From: Bolinopsis microptera
Taxonomy: Eukaryota; Ctenophora; Tentaculata; Lobata; Bolinopsidae
Direction of reading: 5' to 3'
Assembly: GCF_026151205.1 (NCBI RefSeq)
Contig: NC_087078.1
Coordinates: 5,535,675 to 5,599,674, forward strand
DNA length: 64,000 nucleotides
Both the position numbers and the translations under genes were made by a program. Below, in pieces: positions 35,601-47,334 of the stretch (the first letter of the stretch is position 1; each line of letters begins with the position of its first letter). A model generated the notes under the pieces. It had not been told where the DNA came from, ran no database searches, and saw only the letters and a program-made list of their open reading frames with translations.

Positions 35601-36101
35601 GAAGAATTTGTGGATACCTGGAAATCTGCCAAGGCATCCTCACCTAAATTAGAATTCTACAATCAAATTAAACATGATTTTGAACCAGAAACATACTTAG
35701 GAGTGGTTAAGATCCCCGATGCTCGGAAAAGCTTAACAAGGTTTCGTATTAGCTGCCACAATCCTTACATTGAGAGGGGCCGTTACGAAACCCCTCTAGT
35801 ACCAAGAGAACATCGATGGTGCACTTTTTGCTTTTTCAGCAAGGGGCTTAAGCCTATTGAGGACGAAATTCATGTTCTAACTGACTGTTTACTCTACTCC
35901 TCAATTAGAGAAAAATTTAACTTCCATCCCGAAAATATTACTGACCTAGCCGGTTTGCTATCCGATAAAACACTAGACCCTACAAAATTTACTGCCACAG
36001 CAAGAGCAATCCATTCAATTCTCTCTGTGAACGAAAATTTTACAGCCTACTATAAGAGCCCAGATTTCCACTCAAATACTGGCCAATGCATAATGCTATA
36101 G
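32614..36101 (+). pseudogene. LINE ORF2: AP-type endonuclease and reverse transcriptase, one frameshift
   Basis: Starts 52 bp after ORF1. The endonuclease begins SWNIQDSTGDG and LCLQETKK (catalytic Glu), and the frame is lost at 32790-32817. It resumes in another frame just before 32835 with GDANARTG, VVDYFVIT and SDHCPLV, so the fold is complete apart from a one-base-type shift. The RT shows SPDNYRAIAVG, ACFVDLRKAFDTV, GTEQGHPLSPDLFKIYINDL and WADDLVLLA. After the thumb, a Cys-His cluster (CTFCFF, then EIHVLTDC) resembles the C-terminal zinc motif of L2/CR1-like ORF2s. It is otherwise intact over ~1150 codons, so the insertion is probably fairly young. Family placement in the CR1/L2 group is by motif only. 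Confidence 0.88.
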
Positions 36102-36270
36102 GACCTCAAAAATAGTATTATAAAACATTTCTATTTTATCCCTACACATTTGTAAATAACTAGAATTGTGTAACCTTAAATTATTTCAGAATTATAACTA
36201 TTGTGAATTCTGCAATAAAATAATTATCACTTTTGTATCCTTGTATCCTTGTTGTATCCTTGTATCATAC
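36102..36270 (+). repeat. LINE 3'UTR and TTGTATCC microsatellite tail
   Basis: A short 3'UTR ends in repeated TTGTATCC units at about 36232-36266 (one unit with an extra TTG). CR1/L2-type LINEs typically end in a short microsatellite instead of poly(A), so this marks the 3' end of the element. Confidence 0.75.
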
Positions 36271-36827
36271 GACAATGTTATGCGTGTTTTCAAATATAAT
36301 AGGCGGGTGTGGTGCGGAATTAACAAGGGTTAATTTCTATAACGATTTAAATAAAAATGGAAAGCGGTTCAAGACTTACTGGGCGGCGCTCAGCCTGTCA
36401 TTCCGCCAAATCTTTATGAACATAATAGCCTGGAGTCCCCAGGTAATTCAAGACGGGAGTGATGAGGTGTAATAGTCGGTGTGCAGACCTTATGATCATG
36501 GAAGGTGGTGCCTAATGGCTAATAGTAATAATGACTTAATTATTCACTAGTATTATATATTAGGGTTTTAGCAGTTGCTTCACAAGGTCATTCACAAAAA
36601 TTGTATCAATTGCAGTGATCGATAATGTTGAGAAGTCAGAAAAACGATAAACAATGATAGTTTATTCAATTATCATCAACGATATTTTCAGCCATTTCCA
36701 TTTCATACCATTTGCCCATATTTAACTCTCATGTTTTCAGCTCTGGTCCTGCATATTGCTGTTATTCTTTATTAGTTTGTATAAAATCTGATATCATCAC
36801 TGCTGCTATTATGCACATACTATTATG
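36271..36827. other. Non-coding gap
   Basis: Contains the second copy of a short dispersed unit (36385-36445, GGCGCTCAGCCTGTC) related to 20825-20895. Nothing else supported. Confidence 0.4.
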
Positions 36828-37239
36828 CACATAGTCAACGTTATAAATAGTATTTTAAACAAAGGATACTTCCTCTCGGAGAAGGGACGATATGATAAGC
36901 AGTATTATTTATGCTACAGAGGGCTATTGAAGTTTCCCAATACTTGGATTCACTAACTGACCGAGTCAGTACGTTATATCATCACACTTTTAGTGTTCCT
37001 ATATTTTACTGCATACTACAATAAAATAACCTTCACTTCTGAAGATCACTATTTTAAATAGCAGCAGCGTTCAAGCCCGTATCAGTTATCATACTAGTAA
37101 TTTTAGGAACACCTATATTATATTTTGTTTATATATCATTTATTATATTTACTATATTTTATTTCAATCTTATTTGAGGCTGGAAGCGTAAGGATCGTTT
37201 TTTACAAAGTTTGAGAAGCAATGTCATATTACATACATT
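36828..37239 (+). repeat. Dispersed repeat family R3, copy 2
   Basis: Direct-orientation partner of 28078-28498. Differences include a CAGTACGTTATATCATC rearrangement in the middle, loss of a ~16-bp block near ATCATACTAG and an extra ACTATATTT. The two copies flank ~8.3 kb that includes the LINE. Confidence 0.85.
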
Positions 37240-37672
37240 TAACTACCGTATATTACCGGACTTTATTTGTACGGATATTAATTGAACGCTGGAGGCCCTA
37301 GCATTCATTTTAATGTCCGTTCAAATAAAGTCTGTCCAATTCAAAGTCCGCTGAATTTTTTCTTCGAATGTTTTTCACTACGAACTTATTTTCCAAGATA
37401 TTATTGCTTTTAAAAATCACTATCAGTCAATGTCAATTTCCATCATCGGACTAAATTATATCGACAGGTTTATTGTTTACTACTGTTGCAATTCGTTCAA
37501 GTATTGTTAACTAAATACCCTTTGGCGAAATCATATAATCTTTATTAGCATACCGTAACTGTTTAACTGTGAAGTTGTGATTATTACTCACCTATTTCAT
37601 ATTTGATTTCTTGTTTTTTTAATGCAAACCTTTAATTTAGCAAAAGACTATGAATCTGCAGAAATAGGAAGA

Positions 37673-40600
37673 ATGAAAACTATCGTGAATCTCCAACTTT
37701 CTCTACTCGTCTCTTTATGTCTCGTTACAAAGTCACATGCGGGTAAGATACGTTTAAAAAATTACATTAACGATTTTTAAACACTGATTTCGAATCATCC
37801 CACTATATCCAGAGAATGTGTTTAAGTAATTAACACGACACGTGATAGTCGACAGTATTAATCATCATGACATCATCCGTAAAAACCCAAAATCGCTATA
37901 TTCAGGTACCTAAAATATGGTAAAAGCGAGCGACCTATTTCATTTTCGGTATCATTTTGCAATCGAAGTGGATAATTTAAAATAATATCATCAAACTAGT
38001 CTGTTATTTTAAAATCGCAACATTTTATGAAATTTGCAGATGAACCAGTTGAAGGTGTCAGTTTGTTCGGCGTTATCAGTGAGTTTGGTGATGACGTACC
38101 CCCAGGTGAGAGAGGATTGCTGCTTTACAAGGGTAGTACAGTGTGTGACGACCCTTTTAGTACCTCTGCAGCGAACGATATCTGCAAACAAATGGGTTAC
38201 ACACGGGCGATGCTTTGGGATAGTGGAAATTATCCTCTCGACTTTCAAGAAAGATTTGATATCGCATTTACAAAGGTTGATTGTAGGCTTGACGCGGATG
38301 ACTGGCGAACCTGTCAAGTATTTACTATTCACAGCACCTGGTGTAGTCATTTCAGCGATGTGTTTCTAACTTGTACAGCAGGTATTTACAATATGGTATT
38401 ATAATCCCTGTAGAACTGTTGTTTATTATTAATATCAAACTAAAATCTCCGTCGTGTCTGAAGAAGTAGAAACGAAGCAGCTTAAGTCAACAAAGTTAAA
38501 AGTTACACTTTTAGCTATTGTTGATAATTGGATAAATTTTATTTGCTTTTACAGCATTTCCGGATAAAACGGACCACATTGGGTAATGAAAATAAATAAA
38601 TTGGACTTGAATTGAGATTTTCAAATTGCGTCAAGTTAATTATTTACATCATGTTCCACGTGTTCTTTTCATGACACTTCTACTCTGAATTTTTGTTTTG
38701 TTTCAGGAAATAATCAGAACGGAGAAGATATTTCACAAATTGCCGGTACGTATATGAAATTATTAGCACACGAATTGTGCAATTATTTGCAAACGAATTA
38801 TGCGATTAGTTGCACATGAATCAAGCGATTGAAGGCAAATGTGATGATGAAGCCATTAAACAAATCTGAATGTTTTAGAACTAAGTCAGGGTTCCTCTAC
38901 CAATGGGCTTAAAAGAATTAATAGTCAATGAGCTCCAAATCTCATGCAATACTCAAACTAAGGCCCAACATCACTGCACCAGTATTATGAATTATCATGT
39001 AGAAAGGAAACCACTCTCATCGCTCAATTCCCATTTAGAGATTTTAGTCCAACGTCTTCGGACTACAACCTCCTTTTATACAAATTTGATTAAAATAAAT
39101 GTGTTCTGACTTATGCACTATAAGATTAAGACCGGAGATGACGTAAAGATAAAGCGAAATTTCTTGGACAACCCTAAACTTATATTCAATTCGAAACGAG
39201 GACCATTTATCGTTCACAAGAAAATTAGGCCCACCAACTTTACTATTAAAATTCCAGGAGAAGCATTCAAGATTTATCATTGCCGTAAATCTCAAACCTA
39301 TCGGTACACAAATAACTGAGACTAAAACGGCTAAGTATGAACTGGAGAGTGTGCTCCAACTTTCGGAATCAATGACAATAATTTCACAACCTCCTACATA
39401 ACTGAAGAAAGAACCTGCTGAACTAGTGTCAACCCTAGACACTAACACTTTTACCAGTAACGTGTTTAACCCACCAACACAACCCCTCCGCAAGCAACCC
39501 ACTTACCATCTTCTAGCACAAACCCTCCGCAAGCAACCCACTTACCATCTTCTAGCACAACCCTTCCGCAAGCAACCCACTTACCATCTTCTAGCACAAC
39601 CCCTCCGCAAGCAACCCACTTACCATCTTCTAGCACAACCCCTCCGCAAGCAACCCACTTACCATCTTCTAGCACAACCCCTCCGCAAGCAACCCACTTA
39701 CCATCTTCTAGCACAACCCCTCCGCAAGCAACCCACTTACCATCTTCTAGCACAACCCCAACGCAAGCAACCCACTTACCATCTTCTAGCACAACCCCTC
39801 CGCAAGAAACCCACTGACCATCTTCTAGCACAACCCCTCAGCAAGCAACCCACTTACCATCTTCTAGCACAACCCCTCCGCAAGCAACCCACTTACCATC
39901 TTCTAGCACAACCCCTCCGCAAGCAACCCACTTACCATCTTCTAGCACAACCCCTCCGCAAGCAACCCACTTACCATCTTCTAGCACAACCCCTCCGCAA
40001 GCAACCCACTTACCATCTTCTAGCACAGACCCTACCAGAACCTTAGGAACCTACTAGGACTTCATCAGGGCGACCTGTACAAAAAACTATATTCCTGGGT
40101 GTCGTTTAATTATATAATTAAATATGAGTCATTCTAACATTTTAAACATAAACATTTAACATACCGGACATTGCGTGAACTGCGTGAAAAATAACAATAT
40201 AAACGTAATGTTATACTTTTGCAGATAAAGCATTTAAAGGAGACGTGGTGTTCAGTCTGGTCAGTACTACTGGCGATGAAGTTCCGCCCGGTGAGAGGGG
40301 ACTATTACTTTACAAGGAGGGCATAGTGAGTGACTATTTATTTAGCAGTAATGCAGCGACCGCTATCTGCAAAGAACTGGGTTACATACGGGCAATAAGC
40401 TGGACCAATAAAGCTTTCGATCTGATTTATTTTTCTTCGGATTATCGGAAACAACTTGATGTCACACTGACTGCTGTAGAATGCTCTACTGATGAGTGGA
40501 GATCTTGCACGTATTTGACACATGAGATTAAGAAGATCTTGTACGCTCGTGACACAACATATGTGTCACTAACTTGCACTGCAGGTATTTTAAATAAATT

Positions 40601-43600
40601 CTTATTTGGACGACCGCTTAATTTCCCGGCCCTTGATTGACGATTTCAATCCTTCCCAGCTCGTAGCTTTCGTACTATCTCGTCACGGTGGTGGTGAGAT
40701 AGTACGAAATGATGCGAGAAGCATCATTTCAGACAATCCCACAATTTGCATTGGAAATATGTTACCATTTCAGAGTTTTTGTGGGAATTTAAGAAAGCAA
40801 GTCTTATTAAGGTGGTAAACGGAATGAAAACAGTTACTGATAACGAAGGTCTTCTAGTTGTAACTGTGATAAGTAACAAGGATCAGAAAGTAATAAACGG
40901 AACCGTCTGCAAGGATTATTTTGACTGGCATTCAGCAAACCTGTTTTGCCAGTCTATTGGCTATATGTTTGCTGAATGGGGAAGCTACCCAAGAAACTTG
41001 GAATATGCCCCTAAGTAAATTTTGCGTTCATTGTTCAACATTCTAAAAGATATCCAAAATACTATGAAAAGTAATATTTGTACACTTAAATAACCTGGTT
41101 CAACTTGATCATTTAATCAAAAATCTGAGCTTCTTTGCGCTGAATAATTATGTGTACTTTATAAAACAGTGACGAAACATCGCTAGCTTAAATCAATTAA
41201 AGGTTATTATTAATAATAATGATTATTACTAATAATAATAGTATTCACTGTTTAGATCTTGGCTGAATAAAACAAAAGGAGGTGTACCGATTATAATGGA
41301 TGATGTGCGATGTAGGCTGAACGATACAAATGTAACAATGTGTGATATGAGGATAATGAAACACAACTGCGACTATCAAGATAACATCTGGCTCCACTGT
41401 TTTAATCAAACAGGTATAATACAAAAATATGTAATTGAAATGCTGTTTTTATTGTCACATTTCTTAACTATTGATTAATGCGTAATGAGTTCGATTATGG
41501 TGAGTTAATAAGAAAGATTTACATTCATACATTTTTCAGGGTGCACTGACATGAAAACAATGAAACCTAAAGAACAAAATTGTTCCACCGTAAATATACG
41601 TGGATTTTTGAAAAATATCTGCTTCGATGTTAGAGAAAAACACTTTTATCACATGTGTGGGAACACAAGCATATCATATGAAGTGAGTAGAACTTTGTAC
41701 AGAAGCACTGGTTTCTACAAGCTATCCAGTGTTTCGTCTGTGTGTGATAATGACCCTTATGTTTATCAGGCATGCGGGTTCAGCACCAAAATAACAAGAA
41801 ACTCACACTTCATGTGTGGTGGCTACTTTCTTACTGATAATAAACAAGGAGTAAATAAATTTGTTGAGTGTAACAACGAGTGTGACATTGGTAAAAATGT
41901 CTCAAGCGGAGAAAAATCAAAGCGTCCTCGCAAAAGAGACGCAACTATATGCAACGACAAGTGTGATGAGAGGAATTGTGAAGATGAGAGCAAGTGTAAC
42001 GGAATAAAATACGGAATTCGTTGTACCGTAAATCGTATCATGACTTATATACCTCCATCCTGGATATGTGACGGACATGCGACATGTGACGTTGGGGAGG
42101 ATGAGGAGCACTGTGGGTTAATTGATAACACAACACAAACCTGTATGCATTTCACTTTCAGTACTACTTATACTGCACGTAAGAGTAAAAAGATTGTCCC
42201 CATGTTGAGCAACACCAAGTGTAGTGTGTTTGATTTTAGAGATAGTTGGGTACACCCATACTGTGCTGACTTCCTAGACCAAACAAACTGCACTGATGTG
42301 ACCAGAGTGGGTGGTTACTGTTTAATGGGAGGTTACCTGTCTGGTGTATCTAAGTACGTGCTCTGTGATAGTCCCAATTTAGAGAACGATCAAAATACTG
42401 AACCAGCTCCTATCACTCTTTGTGACGATAATCTCAATAATGAGTGTTTTTCGCCGTCTAGACATTGTGTGGTTCACAAACACAAACTCTGTGACGGAGT
42501 TAGTGATTGCATAGACGGTAGTGATGAAAAAGACATCTGTCGTTTTACTACTGTGGGTCACTTTAAATGTAACCGCACTTTTAATGTTGAAAAATACATG
42601 GAAATACCTGTATCTTGGATATTGGACACCCAAACTGACTGTTTAGATGGCGAGGATGAAAAACAGATTGGTTACTGTTTGATTAATGGTTCTATGTCTA
42701 TCGTCTCAAAGTACGTGATCTGTGACAGTCATTTGAATGGCCGCACACGAACTCCGTTATGCGACGATAAGTTAGATACTGAATGTATCTCTTCATCTAC
42801 TTTCACAGACTGTGTGGTCCACAAACACAGATTTTGTGACGGAGTTTATGACTGTAGTGATGGTAGTGATGAATCTCACGATATGTGTAGTCGTACTACA
42901 TCAGATAACTTTCAGTGTAAACGCATTTTCGGTCCTAATAAGTACTACGAGGTACCATTCTCCTGGATATGGGACAACCAAACTGATTGTGTGGACGGTA
43001 AAGATGAAGAAAGAAAGGATATGTGGAAATCGTGTGGAGATCAAATTGAAGGGACATATAGGGTGGTATTACGAAATGAAACTTGCAAAAACGTATTTCT
43101 GTGTACAGGATTACATTACGTTGAGTTCGATCTTCTTTGCGACTATGTTACCATGGATTCGTGTCAAATTGAAAATAAGGTATGTATGATATCGCGAGAT
43201 TTCCCAAAAATCGAAACGTCTGCTGTGAATGAAACTTGTTCCGCACGGGATTTGTGTAAATCAAAAGACGTGTTTAAAGATACAACATGTCATATCAGGG
43301 AATTTAAAAGATCGTCAGGGGATGTTTTTGGTGTCAGAACAATGCTTAATGCTCCTACCTCCAAAGTGGACTGTAGTCTTCTATTTGGAGAATACTATGT
43401 GTTCTTGAGCTGTATGGATTTGTGTCTAGATTCCATTTGTCCTCTTGCAAATAAAATAATTCAATATGATTCATGTCCGCGACAGTATCCTGACCGAGTT
43501 TACACTCTCGCAAACAACTCTTACCTGACTTTTGTCGTTAAGTCTGAGGCAGGTGAATATGAGAATAACTATTTCCAATGCGCAAACAATATATGTGTAA

Positions 43601-45015
43601 TGTACAGCCAGGTATGTAACCTTGTGAACGATTGTGGTGACATGTCAGACGAACTAAATTGTACAAATCAAATGGTTTGTGAAAACACTAAAGATCTTCC
43701 AGACGCAAAGAAGCAGCTGATTGCTTACTCTCAGAAATGTGACGGGATATTTGACTGTTTTGACCTATCCGATGAATGTAATGAGTCTTGCGGCAAGGAA
43801 ATCCTTGACAACTGGTTGTTGAAAGTCATATGCTGGCTTTTTGGGATTTCGGCGGTCATTATTAATGGGATAACAGTAACCAAGGTAGTATGTTCTATCA
43901 AAGAATGTAAAACAGGTGGTGTCTTGTATACCAAGGTGCTTATTATCCTCATCGGAATAGGGGATTTTCTAATAGGCGTTTACTTGATAGCACTCGCTGT
44001 CTTCGATAGTATCATTCAGGGAAAGACTTACTGTAGGAACCAAGCTGAATGGTTATCTGGGAACGTTTGTGCTATCTTGGGAGTAGTAAGCACAACAGGG
44101 TCACAGATTTCCCTTTTTGCTATGACTGCATTGAGTCTCATAAGGATGTCTGGAATTATAGGGAGTTCTTCTATGACTGGTTCGACACTTGCTAATAAAA
44201 AAGAGCAGACCAAAGCGATTTTGATGGTGTTGACAATCGTTGCTACTTCACTCACAATAGCTTGTGGACCCTTAGCTCCTGTACTCGAAGATTATTTTGT
44301 GCAAGGAATGTTTTATAACCCTAACTACAAGGTCTTTATTGGATTTCCCAACAAAGTCAAACATATCGAGATTCTCAAAGAGTACTATGGGCCAAAAAAC
44401 ATTTCCGAAGGGTTAACCTGGAATGAGATTGGGGATAAGGTGGACGGAATGTTTAGCCAAGATTACGGTTACTTGAGCAGAAGTCCTGTTCACTTTTACG
44501 GAAATGATGGTGTATGCCTGTTCAAATATTTTGTTCGTCGAGATGATCCAAGAAGAAGCAGAGGATCAGAAGCAAATGGTGTATCAGACATCAAAGGAAA
44601 TGCGATGGTGTGGGTCATGTTGACTATTAACCTTTTCTGCTTTGTCCTAATATCTCTGTCCTACATGATTATCGGCATCCTTAATTCCAAATCGTCAAAG
44701 GACTCAGGTCAGGACGACAACCCAGTGAGAGCACGAGAAAACAGGGACATACAAATCAGGATTGCGAGTATAATTGGTACAGATTTCGCCTGTTGGGTGC
44801 CATTCATCATTATAAGTGCTTTACACAATCTTGAGTTGATTGATGCTACTTATTGGTACGTTACATTTGCGATGTTTATGTTACCTATAAACGCAGTCAT
44901 CAACCCTCTGCTGTATGACAACACTATAAAAGAGTTTCTCTCTGACAAGGTTACCAGCATTTTCATATCCTTGCGGCAGTTAACAACTCGGACAACTATA
45001 GAAGTTGAGGGTTAA
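37673..45015 (+). CDS. SRCR-LDLa-seven-transmembrane receptor
   Basis: Seven exons join in phase: 37673-37742, 38040-38381, 38707-38745, 40225-40584, 40774-41014, 41256-41413, 41540-45015 (4686 nt, 1561 aa plus stop). A signal peptide is followed by two clear SRCR domains (GERGLLLYKGSTVCDD; the second begins with the same GERGLLLYK), a diverged SRCR-like unit (NGTVCKDYFDW), then a Cys-rich region with about seven LDLa-type modules (for example HKLCDGVSDCIDGSDE). The C-terminal ~430 residues form a rhodopsin-class 7TM domain: TM1 from WLLKVICWLFG, TM2-3 with GDFLIGVYLIALAVFD, a long second extracellular loop, TM6 with FACWVPF and TM7 with NAVINPLLYD. TM2/TM6/TM7 resemble LGR/relaxin-type receptors, which also carry LDLa, but no leucine-rich repeats are seen. 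Ligand unknown. Introns host a Gypsy scrap and a minisatellite. Confidence 0.83.
38880..39330 (+). pseudogene. Gypsy-type LTR retrotransposon scrap
   Basis: The frame at 39113-39319 reads KTGDDVKIKRNFLDNPKL, then GPFIVHKKIRP and a closing KIYHCRKSQ. This resembles the chromodomain-like or integrase C-terminal tail of Gypsy pol proteins. The preceding frames are broken. It lies in the intron before the second SRCR exon. Confidence 0.5.
39475..40030 (+). repeat. 39-bp minisatellite, open in two forward frames
   Basis: About 14 copies of CCCCTCCGCAAGCAACCCAC + TTACCATCTTCTAGCACAA. Because 39 is divisible by three, frames stay open across the array: one reads LRKQPTYHLLAQP, the other the mucin-like PPQATHLPSSSTT. 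Neither frame has an upstream ATG or a splice acceptor joining it to the receptor, so I treat it as non-coding. Confidence 0.92.
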
Positions 45016-45688
45016 GATAACAAGACGGCGTCCACGCACAGTGCACAGTGACGACGAGATTAGAGGAGGTCTGCACGGAAACGAGCGAGCTAAACCACTC
45101 TACACACTGCTACAGTAGAGACTAGAGAGGCTGTAGAGTCTCCAGTCTACACCTAGAGAACGTGTCTAAGTGGATCAAGTGATAGTCGAGTGTATAGAGT
45201 GAATAATCATTTGCATTCAGTCAACGATGCAAATATTTTCAAATTGATTTGATTTTCATGTAATAAGTACAAAAAGTTGTTTGCAAAAACAAAAAAAAGC
45301 GCAATTTTTTTGCAATTTTGATCGGATAACTTGTTTAATATTGTTATTTGTTTGATGTAGGTTTCTAAAAATCCGGACGTCCGGAAATTTTCATGGCAGA
45401 ATTAACAAAAAAGTCGCATTTCTTTCAACTCTCTTTCAACTCTTTGACACTAATAAGCAATCACTCTGTAGGTTAATAGATCCCTGTATTTTGAACGAGT
45501 ACTTAAATGTAATTGTGCTAAACTTGTTCGACACTAATATTCGATATTACAATATTGGTGATTATAGATATAACGTCATTCACAGCCTTAGTTTCGGTCA
45601 GATGATGGGTGAGAAAAAAGAAGATAAGCAGCGGACTAGAAGAAATCCAGTAATATAAAGTGTCATATTTCTGTCTTTTATTCTCGCA
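45016..45688. other. Receptor 3' flank
   Basis: The 3'UTR and intergenic sequence after the receptor, with a purine/pyrimidine-mixed 150-bp start (GTGCACAGTGACGACGAG) then AT-rich DNA. No other gene seen. Confidence 0.4.
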
Positions 45689-46063
45689 ATGTTTTCTTTC
45701 ATTTGTCTCCTACTTTTATTTGCGACCTCATCTGCTGGTATTCAACAAGAACAGTTAGTTTTTAAATCCTTCTCTATACTCTTCAAAACTTTGTATCATT
45801 TAATACTAGCAAAGTTGTCACAAATTTTCGAAAGAAATCCTGTTAGTTAAACTCGAGCTCCAACTCTTTTGCAGAACTGCCTTGAAGAAAGTAAAATGAC
45901 CTCCAGTTGGTTCCCAAGTTGTTTGGAGGACGGTAGCTATGCGCCTGTACAGTGCAGTGGAAATAACTGTTGGTGTTCCCTTGGTAACGGAACTGTTATT
46001 ACTGGCACAGTTACACCAGGGGATACCAATCTGTTCTGGGTTATAGAGCTGTGTTGTTTGTGA
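45689..46063 (+). CDS. Small secreted thyroglobulin type-1 domain protein (tentative model)
   Basis: An ATG at 45689 opens a signal peptide (MFSFICLLLLFATSSA) with a donor at GCTG|GTATTC. The downstream segment, about 45865-46063, encodes a thyroglobulin type-1 module: an initial Cys, then PSCLEDGSYAPVQC and CWCSLGNGTVITG, ending in a stop. Tg-1 modules often inhibit cysteine or aspartic proteases. The strongest acceptor (TTTTGCAG at ~45873) does not keep phase with that donor; a weaker AG at ~45858 (CTCGAG|CT) does. The exon join is therefore uncertain, but the domain itself is clear. The final Cys pair (ELCCL) is unusual. Confidence 0.55.
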
Positions 46064-47334
46064 TTATTAAATTTTAATCGCTCTTAAAGACGCAACTTCA
46101 AGCAGCTATATAATTTATACCTTTCTTTATTAAATCTAAACTTCTCTGCTAATTATTTTAATTTACGTTACGCGTTTATAGCTCATTATTTGTGCTATTT
46201 ACAAACAATAAAGACGTTTCCATGGACAGATAATTATTTGCATACTCACAGGGATATTATAATTTATGAATATGTTGTATTAGCGCTATAGCGCTGTATA
46301 TTACCAAACCTGGCCTTGCTATTCTGTTGCAAGTCTCGGAAGAAACCTTGGCATGTTATTCGTATCGTGATTATTACTTATTTTGTAAGATAAATGTTGT
46401 GACAATGAGAGTAGAATGATATTATGTCTGCTGTCATACTTGTCATAATCGCACTTCACTTATGTCGTTTTGAGCGCAAATTTGGATTATTGGGCGATTT
46501 TCAAAGAATAAATACAACGCTTTCTTAAAGATTGACAAACCAACAAATATCAATTTAAATTTCTGTACATAATCTCACAAATTATACAAATCAAGGAGCT
46601 TGTCGTTATTAGTTGGTCGACTTGATTAAGCGTTAAATAATTGAGAAAAATAACTCATTATGAACATCCTCAGTTCCGTTCATCATAAACAAATCTGCGA
46701 CCTTTTTTAAATCAAGCATTGAACTGAACATTTTAATTTCCTAATTTAGATGTATATATAAATATATATATAGTTGGTTAGTGAGACAGGGGAAGAACTT
46801 TATACGATCACGTACTTTGTACCAAAAAACAATTGAATTAATTGACTTATACATAAACAGCTTCTGTAAACTACAACTATCAGCAATAAGCATGTCTTTT
46901 GAAGAAAGTAACTCCTAAATCTGCAAAGGCTACGAAACAGACTTATTCAATCAATATATTTTCAAAACTTAACAATAACATAATATCAACATAAAATCTG
47001 ACGTCAAATCCCGAAACCCGGGCCACACTAAAGCAGTACTTGATGCGGTGGTAAAACGCACATTTTACTGTAGAAATCGAACAATTTTCTCAGACAATTT
47101 ATCCTATCACTAAGCAGAGGAATTATAAGTTTCTCTTACATTATCTAGGGGTGCAGGTGAATGGACTGGATGCTGATTTCCGCAATAAAATGAGATGACT
47201 GTGATTAACCCTTTCAAAGAGCAAAATTTAAATAATATAACAGGGAAAATAACTTAAAGGCCCCTGGTTTCTTGCCAAGCTGTTTGGTGTACACTAAGCA
47301 CAAGGCAAGGTAGCCAAGGTATGAGGATGGGGAA
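46064..47334. other. Intergenic, AT-rich
   Basis: About 1.3 kb between the thyroglobulin-domain exon (+) and the 3' end of STIM (-). No ORF or structured repeat beyond short AT microsatellites (near 46750) was seen. It should include the STIM 3'UTR. Confidence 0.4.

Noticed and set aside
39466-40026. Minus-strand ORFs of repeated LEDGKWVACGGV
   Set aside because: Antisense reading of the 39-bp minisatellite; no start, splice or domain context.
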